DNA of 11,066 bases from Gammaproteobacteria bacterium. GTDB lineage: Bacteria > Pseudomonadota > Gammaproteobacteria > UBA9214. The translations under genes were made by a program, and so were the position numbers. Shown here one piece after another: positions 1 to 5,961 of this stretch. Each line of letters opens with the position of its first letter. Within the stretch, counting starts at the first letter, position 1. The notes below the pieces were generated by a model. The model saw nothing but the letters and a program-made list of their open reading frames with translations. It was not told the DNA's origin and searched no databases. The stretch spans positions 1 to 11,066 of the forward strand of contig DAOVVG010000055.1 in NCBI GenBank assembly GCA_030632175.1, read 5' to 3'.

Positions 1-305
1 CAATTAATATCATATTATTCAATGGGCTATGGCGAATGATTTGCTGAGTGGGAGGCTCTCGGGCGCATCTATAACGGCGTCCATGGCATCTCCTGCCTGT
101 GTATAACCCTGTGCACGCGTCGCCAGATTTGGGCGGGGCAGTAACCTTTGCTAAATCAGGTGGGTAATTTGAACGCTTTTGCGTGGATTGGTCTTTAAAA
201 GCTGCGATTTGCTGAGTATCGCTTGAATATCGTTGCTATCTCGGGTTTGATTGATGATGAGCCAGCTCATATTCGCTGTGCAGTCCGCAGTCCACCGGGG
301 TGTAA
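1..305. other. Non-coding or unassigned stretch
   Basis: No gene can be supported here. The stretch is visibly richer in A and T than the genes that follow. Only very short minus-strand reading frames exist (39 codons at 151-270, 21 codons at 19-84), and neither resembles a family I know. A perfect 6-base inverted repeat with a 2-base centre lies at 257-270 (ATGAGC CA GCTCAT), just past the end of the leftward gene cluster. It has no T-run on either side, so it does not look like an intrinsic terminator. The stretch is probably the 3' intergenic region of the minus-strand unit, and the next gene lies outside the window. Confidence 0.5.
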
Positions 306-488
306 TCAGTCATCGTCGCGTCGCGTGGTCAGCGACTGAATTTCATCGTCATTCCCGATGACCAGGTGAAACTCAATGGGTCGGCAGCAGACCGGGCAAT
401 CCTCAATGTATTGCTGGCTGCCGGCGGAGCTGTCTACCGAGGTTTCAAAGGGTTCGCCGCAGTAGGGGCAGTCGACAGTCTCAAGCAT
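306..488 (-). CDS. CPXCG motif-containing cysteine-rich zinc-ribbon protein
   Basis: A 60-residue protein whose exact role is unknown. Two paired-cysteine knuckles are visible: CPYCG at residues 7-11 and CPVCC at 31-35. They are about 20 residues apart, as expected for one zinc-ribbon fold. The N-terminal CPYCGE motif is the signature of the small 'CPXCG cysteine-rich' family common in Gammaproteobacteria. The tail is acidic (ends in three Asp). The second knuckle reads CPVCC instead of the commoner CPVCCxP/CxxCG forms, leaving one spare cysteine. The start ATG lies inside the end of hemW: the two genes share 8 bases (ATGCTTGA, where the downstream TGA ends hemW), so translation is probably coupled to hemW. 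It is the last gene of the leftward unit. Zinc binding is inferred from the motif, and no substrate or partner can be named. Confidence 0.85.
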   Translation of the reverse strand: MLETVDCPYCGEPFETSVDSSAGSQQYIEDCPVCCRPIEFHLVIGNDDEIQSLTTRRDDD

Positions 489-1656
489 GATCTGTTGTGT
501 CAGGCATCCAGTGTTGTAACAGTTCGTTCAGGTAGCGTTGGCCTTTTTGCGTTGCCCTGATGACGTGATTGCCGGTGTCCAGTAACCCGTCAGCAACACC
601 CTTGTTAACAATGGACTCAATGGCAGTATAGGGCAGGCCGGTTGTTGCTTTAAATGTAGCCGGTGAAAAGCCCTGGTCAAGCCGCAGGGCGTTCATGGCA
701 AATTCCAGTAACACGTCCTCCGGTGCAAGACGGGTGGTGCTGCTGATGCGCGCTACGGTGTGCGCGCTATCCAGATAACTGCGTGGATGCCGTTGCTTGG
801 CAATGCGGGTGATGCCTTGTGTTGCGGCATCGCTGATCTTGGCGTGTGCGCCTGCGCCAATGCCGAGATAGTCACCGAATTGCCAGTAGTTCATGTTATG
901 CCGGCACCGTTGGCCGTGGCGTGCGTAGGCGGAAACCTCGTAGCGCTCAAAACCGGCGGATTCCAGCAGTGTACGTCCCGCATGTTGCATCTCCCAGAGT
1001 GTGTCGTCATCCGGCCGTTGCGGCGGATGACGGTGGAACCAGGTGTTTGGTTCAATGGTCAGCTCATACCAGGAGATGTGCGAGGGCTCCAGTTCCTTTG
1101 CCGTACGCAGGTCCACCAGGGCCTGCGCTTGCGTCTGCCCGGGCAGGCCGAACATCAGGTCCAGGTTGACGTTGTCAAAACCGGCCTGGTGAGCGGCCTC
1201 GACTGCGGCTATTGCATCACTGTCGGTGTGAATTCGCCCGATTTCTTTCAGCAGGCCGGGCTGAAAACTCTGTATGCCGATGGACAGGCGGTTAATGCCG
1301 GCATCCCTGAATCCCTTGAAGCGCGCATGGTCAACGGTGCCGGGGTTGGCTTCCAGCGTGATTTCAGCGTCCGGTTTAAGGGGCACGCGTGCACGGACAT
1401 CAGCAAGCAGTCGATCGATCCCCCTGGGTGAAAACAGGCTGGGTGTGCCGCCACCAAAAAAAACCGTTTCGATGGTGCGTCCCCACACCGCGGGCAGGTC
1501 CTGCTCAAGGTCGGCGATCAGTGCCTCTATATAGGCATCTTCGGGTATATCATTGCGCGCCTCGTGTGAATTGAAGTCGCAATAGGGGCATTTGCGCACA
1601 CACCACGGGATGTGGATGTACAGAGAGAGTGGCGGTGTGGCGGTGAAGTTAAACAT
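481..1656 (-). CDS. hemW: Radical SAM heme chaperone HemW (HemN-like)
   Basis: A 391-residue cytoplasmic radical-SAM protein. The family was long annotated as oxygen-independent coproporphyrinogen oxidase, but HemW members are heme chaperones that deliver heme to target proteins. The CX3CX2C cluster motif is at Cys19, Cys23 and Cys26, followed by Asp-Phe-Asn (CDFN). This is the HemW pattern and lacks the extra cysteine of true HemN. A GGGTPS motif follows near residue 70. The HNMNYW motif, just before a GDYLGIGAGAH stretch, corresponds to the conserved HNxxYW region linked to heme binding. The C-terminal ~100 residues form the HemN_C-like domain. Length and start agree with E. coli HemW, whose N-terminal PPLSLYIHIPWC is nearly identical. 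No clear ribosome site precedes the ATG. The gene lies 45 bases after rdgB and overlaps the next gene by 8 bases, which fits operon expression. Confidence 0.95.
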   Translation of the reverse strand: MFNFTATPPLSLYIHIPWCVRKCPYCDFNSHEARNDIPEDAYIEALIADLEQDLPAVWGRTIETVFFGGGTPSLFSPRGIDRLLADVRARVPLKPDAEITLEANPGTVDHARFKGFRDAGINRLSIGIQSFQPGLLKEIGRIHTDSDAIAAVEAAHQAGFDNVNLDLMFGLPGQTQAQALVDLRTAKELEPSHISWYELTIEPNTWFHRHPPQRPDDDTLWEMQHAGRTLLESAGFERYEVSAYARHGQRCRHNMNYWQFGDYLGIGAGAHAKISDAATQGITRIAKQRHPRSYLDSAHTVARISSTTRLAPEDVLLEFAMNALRLDQGFSPATFKATTGLPYTAIESIVNKGVADGLLDTGNHVIRATQKGQRYLNELLQHWMPDTTDHA

Positions 1657-1679
1657 GGGGTAATTCGCGGGCGGTCAAG

Positions 1680-1713
1680 CACGCCGGGTGAAGTTGCCGC
1701 TTTAACCGGCGTG
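1680..1713 (-). repeat. Perfect 8-base inverted repeat across the rdgB stop codon
   Basis: CACGCCGG (1680-1687) and CCGGCGTG (1706-1713) are exact reverse complements separated by 18 bases. The right arm lies in the last codons of rdgB and the left arm in the rdgB-hemW spacer. An RNA hairpin could form in the rdgB-hemW message. No T-run follows on the minus strand, so it is more likely a processing or stability element, or chance, than a terminator. Confidence 0.35.
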
Positions 1714-2298
1714 TCCCAGTGCAGCAACCAGTTTGCGCAGCGCCTGTCCGCGATGGCTGAGTAAATTCTTGGTTTCCGCGGGCAGTTCGGCCGAGGAACT
1801 ATCATGTGTCGGCACATAAAAAACCGGGTCATAACCGAAGCCGTTACGGCCGCGCGCTGCTGTCAGGATGCGGCCCTCCCAGGTGCCCTGGCAGATTAGC
1901 GGTGTCGGGTCATTGGCATGTCGCATATAGACCATCAGGCACTGGAAACGTGCCGAGCGGTTTGCTTCGGGGATATCCTTCAGTGCGTCCAGCAACTTTT
2001 CAAGGTTTGCCTGGTCACTGGCGTCTTCACCGGCAAAGCGCGCCGAGTATATTCCCGGTGCGCCTGCCAGGGCATCGACCTCAAGACCGGAATCATCGGC
2101 AATGGCCGGCAGGCCGGTATGTTGCGCGGCATTACGTGCTTTCAGGATGGCATTTTCGACAAAGGTCAGGCCGGTTTCCTCGGCGTCAATGACGTCGAAT
2201 TCACCTTGAGGCCGCACCTGCATGCCGAGTTCCGCGAGTACCTGGTTGATCTCGCGTACCTTGCCCGGGTTGCTGCTCGCCAGAACGATGTCTTTCAT
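1702..2298 (-). CDS. rdgB: XTP/dITP diphosphatase (RdgB/HAM1 family)
   Basis: A 198-residue enzyme of the Ham1/ITPase family that hydrolyses non-canonical purine triphosphates (dITP, ITP, XTP) to monophosphates and pyrophosphate, keeping deaminated purines out of DNA and RNA. Family landmarks are present in order: the N-terminal SNPGK phosphate-binding motif (residues 9-13); the EETGLTFVENAILKAR segment with its metal-binding Glu; IADDSGLEVDAL, carrying the catalytic acidic pair; GAPGIYSARFAGED; GFGYDPVFYVP; and SHRGQALRKL near the C-terminus. Length is one residue more than E. coli RdgB. The ATG at 2298 is preceded by an AGG-containing sequence (CAGGTAAACT) at suitable spacing. It follows rph, separated by an 88-base gap almost filled by a REP doublet, and precedes hemW, a neighbourhood conserved in Gammaproteobacteria. 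Confidence 0.96.
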   Translation of the reverse strand: MKDIVLASSNPGKVREINQVLAELGMQVRPQGEFDVIDAEETGLTFVENAILKARNAAQHTGLPAIADDSGLEVDALAGAPGIYSARFAGEDASDQANLEKLLDALKDIPEANRSARFQCLMVYMRHANDPTPLICQGTWEGRILTAARGRNGFGYDPVFYVPTHDSSSAELPAETKNLLSHRGQALRKLVAALGHAG

Positions 2299-2318
2299 AG
2301 TTTACCTGATGTGTTAAT

Positions 2319-2386
2319 TGTAGGAGCGGACCGTGTCCGCGATTGCGGTGTATAAAAAACAATCGCGGACACGGTCCGCTCCTACA
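2319..2386. repeat. REP doublet (BIME-like inverted pair) between rph and rdgB
   Basis: Two 27-base arms (2319-2345 and 2360-2386) are exact reverse complements around a 14-base A-rich centre (2346-2359). Each arm starts with GTAG and contains the hairpin GCGGAC-CGT-GTCCGC (6-base stem, 3-base loop). A GTAG head followed by an imperfect palindrome is the known architecture of REP elements mobilised by RAYT (IS200/IS605-like) transposases. The right arm ends at the base next to the rph stop codon and the left arm ends 20 bases before the rdgB start. In RNA the whole unit folds into one very stable 27-base-pair hairpin, which could protect the rph 3' end or lower read-through to rdgB. No RAYT gene is in the window. 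Confidence 0.9.
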
Positions 2387-3106
2387 TTACTTTTGTTCAA
2401 GTGCGGTTTGCTGGCTGATAACCAGTTCGCTGATACCTTTCTTTGCCAGCGCCAGCATGCTGTTTAACTCGTCCTGGTTGAACGGGTGACCCTCGGCGGT
2501 ACCCTGTACCTCGATAAAGTCACCGGCATCACTCATGACCACGTTCATGTCGGTCTCGGCGTTGCAGTCTTCCGGGTAATCCAGATCCAGCACAGGTGTG
2601 CCTTTAAAGATACCGACGGAGACCGAGGCCACCTGGCCGGTGAGCGGATTTTTATCAATGGCCTTGCTGTCCAGCAAGGTCTGCACGGCATCGGCCAGTG
2701 CGACAAAGCCGCCGGTAATGCTGGCCGTGCGGGTGCCGCCATCGGCCTGTATTACATCACAGTCGATGGTGACGGAGCGTTCCCCGAGTGCCTTCATGTC
2801 AACAACCGCACGCAGGGAGCGGCCAATCAGACGCTGGATTTCCATGGTGCGTCCGCCCTGTTTGCCGCGTGCCGCCTCGCGACCCATGCGGCTGTTGGTG
2901 GAGCGCGGTAACATGCCGTACTCGGCAGTCACCCAGCCCTGTCCCTTGCCGCGGAGAAATCCCGGTACTCGCTCTTCAATGGTGGCATTACACAAAACAC
3001 GGGTGTTTCCGAATTCCACCATCACCGAGCCTTCTGCGTGCATGGTGTAGTTACGCGTGATGCGGATCTTGCGCATTTCGTCCGGGGCGCGGTTGCTGGG
3101 GCGCAT
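2387..3106 (-). CDS. rph: Ribonuclease PH
   Basis: A 239-residue phosphorolytic 3'-5' exoribonuclease that trims tRNA 3' ends, using inorganic phosphate and releasing nucleoside diphosphates; the family forms hexamers. Signatures are clear: RNYTMHAEGSVMVEFGNT near the N-terminus, GQGWVTAEYGMLPRST, REAARGKQGGRTMEIQRLIGRSLRA (the Arg-rich phosphate and RNA binding region), DCDVIQADGGTRTASITG, and ETDMNVVMSDAGDFIEVQGTAEG. I chose the ATG at 3106 because it gives MRPSNRAPDEMRKI, aligning with the E. coli start (MRPAGR...) and family length (238 there), and because AGGA lies 9 bases upstream. The frame stays open to 3274, but the extra residues match nothing in the family. First gene of the leftward unit, with a plausible promoter at 3138-3143. 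Full length, with no frameshift. Confidence 0.96.
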   Translation of the reverse strand: MRPSNRAPDEMRKIRITRNYTMHAEGSVMVEFGNTRVLCNATIEERVPGFLRGKGQGWVTAEYGMLPRSTNSRMGREAARGKQGGRTMEIQRLIGRSLRAVVDMKALGERSVTIDCDVIQADGGTRTASITGGFVALADAVQTLLDSKAIDKNPLTGQVASVSVGIFKGTPVLDLDYPEDCNAETDMNVVMSDAGDFIEVQGTAEGHPFNQDELNSMLALAKKGISELVISQQTALEQK

Positions 3107-3137
3107 AGTCTGTTCCTGGGTTATAAATGAGGCGCGG

Positions 3138-3143
3138 AGTATA
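3138..3143 (-). promoter_or_regulatory. Putative -10 element for the rph-rdgB-hemW unit
   Basis: Read on the minus strand, this is TATACT (5 of 6 matches to TATAAT), placing a start of transcription about 25 bases before the rph ATG. The -35 region 16-18 bases upstream is poor, so this is a modest call based on the -10 match and the lack of any other candidate in the divergent spacer. Confidence 0.35.
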
Positions 3144-3220
3144 GCGCGATAGGCGTCGTCTGAAACCCGTCGCCTGAAACAGGCACCGTCGTGAAAACGG
3201 TATGAATTGCAGGGTTGGCC

Positions 3221-3229
3221 TGCTATAAC
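3221..3229 (+). promoter_or_regulatory. Putative extended -10 promoter for the AI-2E family transporter gene
   Basis: The sequence TGCTATAAC contains the extended -10 TGn motif directly before TATAAC (5 of 6 to TATAAT). No -35 hexamer is properly spaced, which is tolerable for extended -10 promoters. It would give a leader of about 60 bases. It sits in the 189-base divergent spacer shared with rph. Confidence 0.4.
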
Positions 3230-3295
3230 GGTGCTGCGGTCACGGTACCGCGTGATTTCATTATCCGGGTACATTCTTTCTGCCAGGGAAGCTTT

Positions 3296-4366
3296 ATGAG
3301 CAGCGAGCCTAAAGTCATTGTAAGCAACCTGCTGGTTTCGGTGGCTGCCTTTGTCATTATCGTCGCCGGTATGAAGGCGGCGTCATCGCTACTGGTGCCG
3401 TTTCTGCTGGCCCTGTTTGTGGCGGTTCTGCTTGCCTCACCCTTTAACTGGCTGCAGGACAAGGGCCTGCCCGCTGGCGTGGCGCTGCTGGTGGTGCTTG
3501 GTCTGCTGGTGCTCGGGATACTCCTGATCGGCACCCTGATTGGTAGTTCGGTGGAGGAATTTTCCGGCGATTTTCCAGCTTTCCAGGAACGACTGCATAC
3601 GGTAACCGCCGGGCTGCTTGGCTGGCTGGATAAAACCGGGGTACACATTTCAAGTGAGCTGGTGTCTGCCTATATGGATCCTGCCAAGGCAGTGAAGATG
3701 GCGACCAATATTCTGGGTGGCATGGGTAATATGCTGACGAATAGTTTCCTTATTCTGGTAACGGTGGTGTTTATTATGCTGGAGGCGGCGGGTTTCCCTG
3801 ACAAGTGGCGTCTGATGCGCAGCAACGCCGAGCAGTCACTGGCCGAATTCAGTCAGGCAATCAGCAATATCAATCGTTACATGGGTATCAAGACACTTAC
3901 CAGTCTGGCGACAGCTTTCCTGGTGGTTATTCTGACGCTTTTTATTGGCCTGGAATACCCGTTGTTATGGGGTTTGCTGGCCTTCCTGCTGAATTTTGTA
4001 CCCAATATCGGATCCATTATTGCAGCCATACCGGCTGTCATACAGGCGCTGGTGCAGCTGGGGGTCAGTGCCGCACTGGTGGTGGCGGGTGGTTACCTGG
4101 CCATCAATATTATGATTGGTACGTTTATAGAACCGCGTTACATGGGCAAGGGGCTGGGATTGTCGACGCTGGTGGTATTTCTTTCGCTGGTTTTCTGGGG
4201 CTGGGTGCTGGGTCCGGTTGGGATGCTGCTGTCGGTGCCACTGACCATTGTGGCCAAGATTGCGCTGGACAGTCATGACGACACGCGCTGGGTGGCCATC
4301 ATGCTGGGTCCGAAGGTAGAACCGGTGGTAGCGAGCGAGCCGCCGTTGGATGAAAACGCCGGCTGA
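3296..4366 (+). CDS. AI-2E family transporter, TqsA/YdgG-like membrane protein
   Basis: A 356-residue inner-membrane protein of the AI-2E exporter superfamily (PF01594 type). Several hydrophobic spans are visible: two in residues 10-52, one near 62-87, a central one near 142-165, and a C-terminal bundle from about 205 to 335. Between the second and third spans from the N-terminus and the central one lies a polar loop (about 88-140). Signature motifs are PNIGS at 236-240 within LLWGLLAFLLNFVPNIGS, EPRYMGKGLGLS starting at 279, and FWGWVLGPVGMLLSVPLT. These match E. coli TqsA very closely from memory. TqsA is reported to affect AI-2 export, but family members have other substrates, including Na+/H+ exchange, and no luxS is seen here, so the substrate is open. 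The start at 3296 has AGGGA upstream; an open extension to 3215 has no family support. Monocistronic, divergent from rph. Confidence 0.9.
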   Translation: MSSEPKVIVSNLLVSVAAFVIIVAGMKAASSLLVPFLLALFVAVLLASPFNWLQDKGLPAGVALLVVLGLLVLGILLIGTLIGSSVEEFSGDFPAFQERLHTVTAGLLGWLDKTGVHISSELVSAYMDPAKAVKMATNILGGMGNMLTNSFLILVTVVFIMLEAAGFPDKWRLMRSNAEQSLAEFSQAISNINRYMGIKTLTSLATAFLVVILTLFIGLEYPLLWGLLAFLLNFVPNIGSIIAAIPAVIQALVQLGVSAALVVAGGYLAINIMIGTFIEPRYMGKGLGLSTLVVFLSLVFWGWVLGPVGMLLSVPLTIVAKIALDSHDDTRWVAIMLGPKVEPVVASEPPLDENAG

Positions 4367-4398
4367 ATGCGTGGCAATGATTTCTAAGTCACTGATAC

Positions 4399-4427
4399 TT
4401 GATAGATTGTTGGATTTGTACTATGTT
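4399..4427 (+). promoter_or_regulatory. Putative sigma-70 promoter for the small exported protein
   Basis: TTGATA at 4399-4404 (4-5 of 6 to TTGACA) and TATGTT at 4422-4427 (4 of 6 to TATAAT) are separated by exactly 17 bases. Transcription would start near 4434 and give a leader of about 160 bases before the ATG at 4593. It lies 32 bases after the transporter stop, and no intrinsic terminator is seen between them, so some read-through from the transporter is possible. Confidence 0.4.
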
Positions 4428-4592
4428 GGAAGCACCTGGTGTGCAGTGGCTTGAAGTTTGAACCGCGTCGCACTCCCGGTGGTTGGACCTCGAACCTGCT
4501 AAAGGCAGGGCGGTCACCGGACGAATAATAGAGTATTCGAGTACCGATATCTGATCCCGCTGTTCCGGATCGTGCACAAGGAGATTCATATC
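4428..4592 (+). promoter_or_regulatory. Long structured 5' leader of unknown function
   Basis: About 160 bases of probable untranslated leader. CCGGTG (4476-4481) pairs with CACCGG (4515-4520), enclosing a smaller hairpin CCTGC (4495-4499)/GCAGG (4505-4509) with loop TAAAG; an alternative GGTT (4481-4484)/AACC (4493-4496) pairing competes with these. The leader ends with a strong Shine-Dalgarno AAGGAG at 4578-4583. I do not recognise a known riboswitch or thermometer class. Being untranslated is inferred from the absence of a convincing frame. Confidence 0.3.
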
Positions 4593-4898
4593 ATGCAACA
4601 GTCAAACAGGAAACTGCTCAGCTATTTTCTGGCTTTCACGCTCGCTCTTTCAAATATCATGTTCAGTGCGAATGTCGCGGCTTATGAAGTAGTCGCCGAG
4701 GAGCCCACGGGTGGTACCATGCTGGCAGATGCTTTTATGGTGCGTCCATTTATGCTGGTCGGAACGATTCTCGGTACCGCAACGTTCATTGTTACCCTGC
4801 CTTTCAGTCTGCTGGGCCGCAATGTGGGTGAAGCCGGCAAGACGCTGGTTGCAGAGCCTTTCATGTATACCTTTGCCAGGCCGCTGGGCGAGCTGTAG
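4593..4898 (+). CDS. Small exported/membrane protein of unknown function
   Basis: A 101-residue protein. Residues 1-30 form a standard signal peptide: charged N-terminus with Arg6-Lys7, hydrophobic core about 8-25, and a likely signal peptidase I site after VAA at 28-30. A second hydrophobic stretch (about 51-75, within RPFMLVGTILGTATFIVTLP) could be a membrane anchor. It is followed by a Gly-rich turn and a conserved-looking tail (NVGEAGKTLVAEPFMYTFARPLGEL). I recall similar short conserved proteins in Pseudomonas and related bacteria, annotated only as hypothetical, and know no function. The start at 4593 is fixed by AAGGAG 9 bases upstream; a GTG at 4572 lies upstream of that site. It stands alone between its own promoter-like sequence and a strong terminator. 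The mature protein is likely periplasmic or inner-membrane attached. Confidence 0.85.
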   Translation: MQQSNRKLLSYFLAFTLALSNIMFSANVAAYEVVAEEPTGGTMLADAFMVRPFMLVGTILGTATFIVTLPFSLLGRNVGEAGKTLVAEPFMYTFARPLGEL

Positions 4899-4927
4899 AC
4901 CGAAACCCCGTTTATTTAGGACTCAAG

Positions 4928-4960
4928 CCACTGTTACCGACGGGTAGCAGTGGTTTTTTT
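4928..4960 (+). terminator. Strong Rho-independent terminator
   Basis: CCACTGTTACC (4928-4938) pairs with GGTAGCAGTGG (4943-4953) as an 11-base-pair stem with a single G-U wobble and a GACG loop, followed at once by seven Ts (4954-4960). It lies 30 bases after the small exported protein gene and insulates yicC from it. Confidence 0.92.
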
Positions 4961-5003
4961 GTGTCTGTCGCTGGTGCTCTGTTCACGTGGATAGAGCACT
5001 GCT

Positions 5004-5029
5004 GTTAAAGCCTGTCGACAAGGCTTAAC
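5004..5029. promoter_or_regulatory. Imperfect dyad upstream of yicC, possible operator
   Basis: GTTAA-A-GCCT and AGGC-TTAAC pair with one bulged base around a centre containing the palindrome GTCGAC (5014-5019). The element ends 36 bases before the yicC ATG, inside the 104-base spacer between the terminator and yicC where the promoter of the yicC-gmk unit should lie. Position and symmetry suggest a repressor site or a leader hairpin. No known operator consensus is recognised and no clear -35/-10 pair was found beside it. Confidence 0.3.
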
Positions 5030-5064
5030 ATGGCAACCCCTGACAGGACGCGGGTAAAAAATAC

Positions 5065-5931
5065 ATGATACGCAGCATGACGGCTTTCGCGAGGCAGGAG
5101 GCCGATACCGATTTTGGCAGTCTGGCATGGGAGATTCGCTCTCTTAATCACCGCTATCTCGAACTGGGTTTGCGCCTGCCGGAAGAACTCCGTGCCATGG
5201 AGCCAGCCGTCAGGGAGCGGGTAAACGCGCGCCTGGGTCGCGGCAAGGTAGAATGTTCCTGTCGCTTCCGGCCAGCCACTGCGGGTGCAGCACCTGTCGA
5301 TATTCATGAAGACAATCTCACGCGGGTGCTGGCTGCCTGCGAGGCAGTCAACCGGCGTTTGCCGGAAGCGGTGCCGTTGAATCCGCTGGAATTGTTGGGC
5401 TGGCCGGGGGTGGTGCGTGAGGAGACGGTGGATACCGGGCCGCTGCAGCAGCACGCGCTGGCCTTGCTGGACAAGGCGCTGGATGAATTGCTGTTGTCCC
5501 GGGAGCGTGAAGGCGAACAGATCAGGACATTGTTGCAGCAGCGTTGCGATGACATGAGTGCGCTGGTGGTACGGGCGCGTACCTGTCTGCCGGAAATACG
5601 TGCCGGTCTGCGGGAGAAGCTGCAAGCCCGTCTGGCTGACCTTGATGTCGATGTCGATCCGGGGCGGTTTGAACAGGAGCTGGTGATGCAGTTGCAAAAG
5701 ATCGATGTTGATGAGGAAATGGATCGCCTTGAAAGTCATATTGGTGAAGTGCGCCGGGTGCTGGATCGCAAAGAGCCGGTAGGGCGACGTCTGGATTTTT
5801 TGATGCAGGAACTGAACCGTGAGGCCAATACGCTCGGTTCCAAGTCGGTGGTGACTGAAACAAGCAATATATCTGTCGAGCTCAAGGTGTTGATTGAGCA
5901 GATGCGCGAACAGGTTCAGAACATAGAATAA
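5065..5931 (+). CDS. yicC: YicC/YloC family endoribonuclease
   Basis: A 288-residue cytoplasmic protein of the YicC/YloC family (E. coli 287). Family members have been shown to be endoribonucleases, and E. coli YicC is reported to act on small RNA. The N-terminal YicC domain begins MIRSMTAFARQE and includes WEIRSLNHRYLELGLRLPE and RLGRGKVEC. The middle is a helical region, and the C-terminal domain (DUF1732 type, about 205-288) carries the acidic-rich segment IDVDEEMDRLESH, then GRRLDFLMQELNREANTLGSKS, ending VLIEQMREQVQNIE. Both ends match E. coli YicC, which fixes the start even though the ribosome site is weak (GGGTAAAAAATAC before ATG). It is followed 30 bases later by gmk, its usual neighbour in Gammaproteobacteria, so the two are probably co-transcribed. 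Confidence 0.95.
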   Translation: MIRSMTAFARQEADTDFGSLAWEIRSLNHRYLELGLRLPEELRAMEPAVRERVNARLGRGKVECSCRFRPATAGAAPVDIHEDNLTRVLAACEAVNRRLPEAVPLNPLELLGWPGVVREETVDTGPLQQHALALLDKALDELLLSREREGEQIRTLLQQRCDDMSALVVRARTCLPEIRAGLREKLQARLADLDVDVDPGRFEQELVMQLQKIDVDEEMDRLESHIGEVRRVLDRKEPVGRRLDFLMQELNREANTLGSKSVVTETSNISVELKVLIEQMREQVQNIE

Positions 5932-5961
5932 GTCGTCGGTTAATGGTGTAGGGAAATCATC

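Noticed and set aside
19..84. A 21-codon minus-strand frame with an AGGAG sequence upstream
   Set aside because: The ribosome site is decent, but 21 codons with no recognisable feature could easily be chance.
151..270. A 39-codon minus-strand frame (MSWLIINQTR...) downstream of the zinc-ribbon gene
   Set aside because: It has no ribosome site and no family resemblance, and the start overlaps a palindrome. Too short to support without conservation data.
760..1431. A 223-codon plus-strand frame inside hemW
   Set aside because: It lies wholly antisense to hemW, whose radical-SAM motifs are intact. The translation shows no domain and no ribosome site was found.
3107..3274. An N-terminal extension of rph to 3274
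   Set aside because: The extra residues do not match RNase PH. The ATG at 3106 has AGGA upstream and gives the family's usual start and length. The extension would also cover both promoter-like sites.
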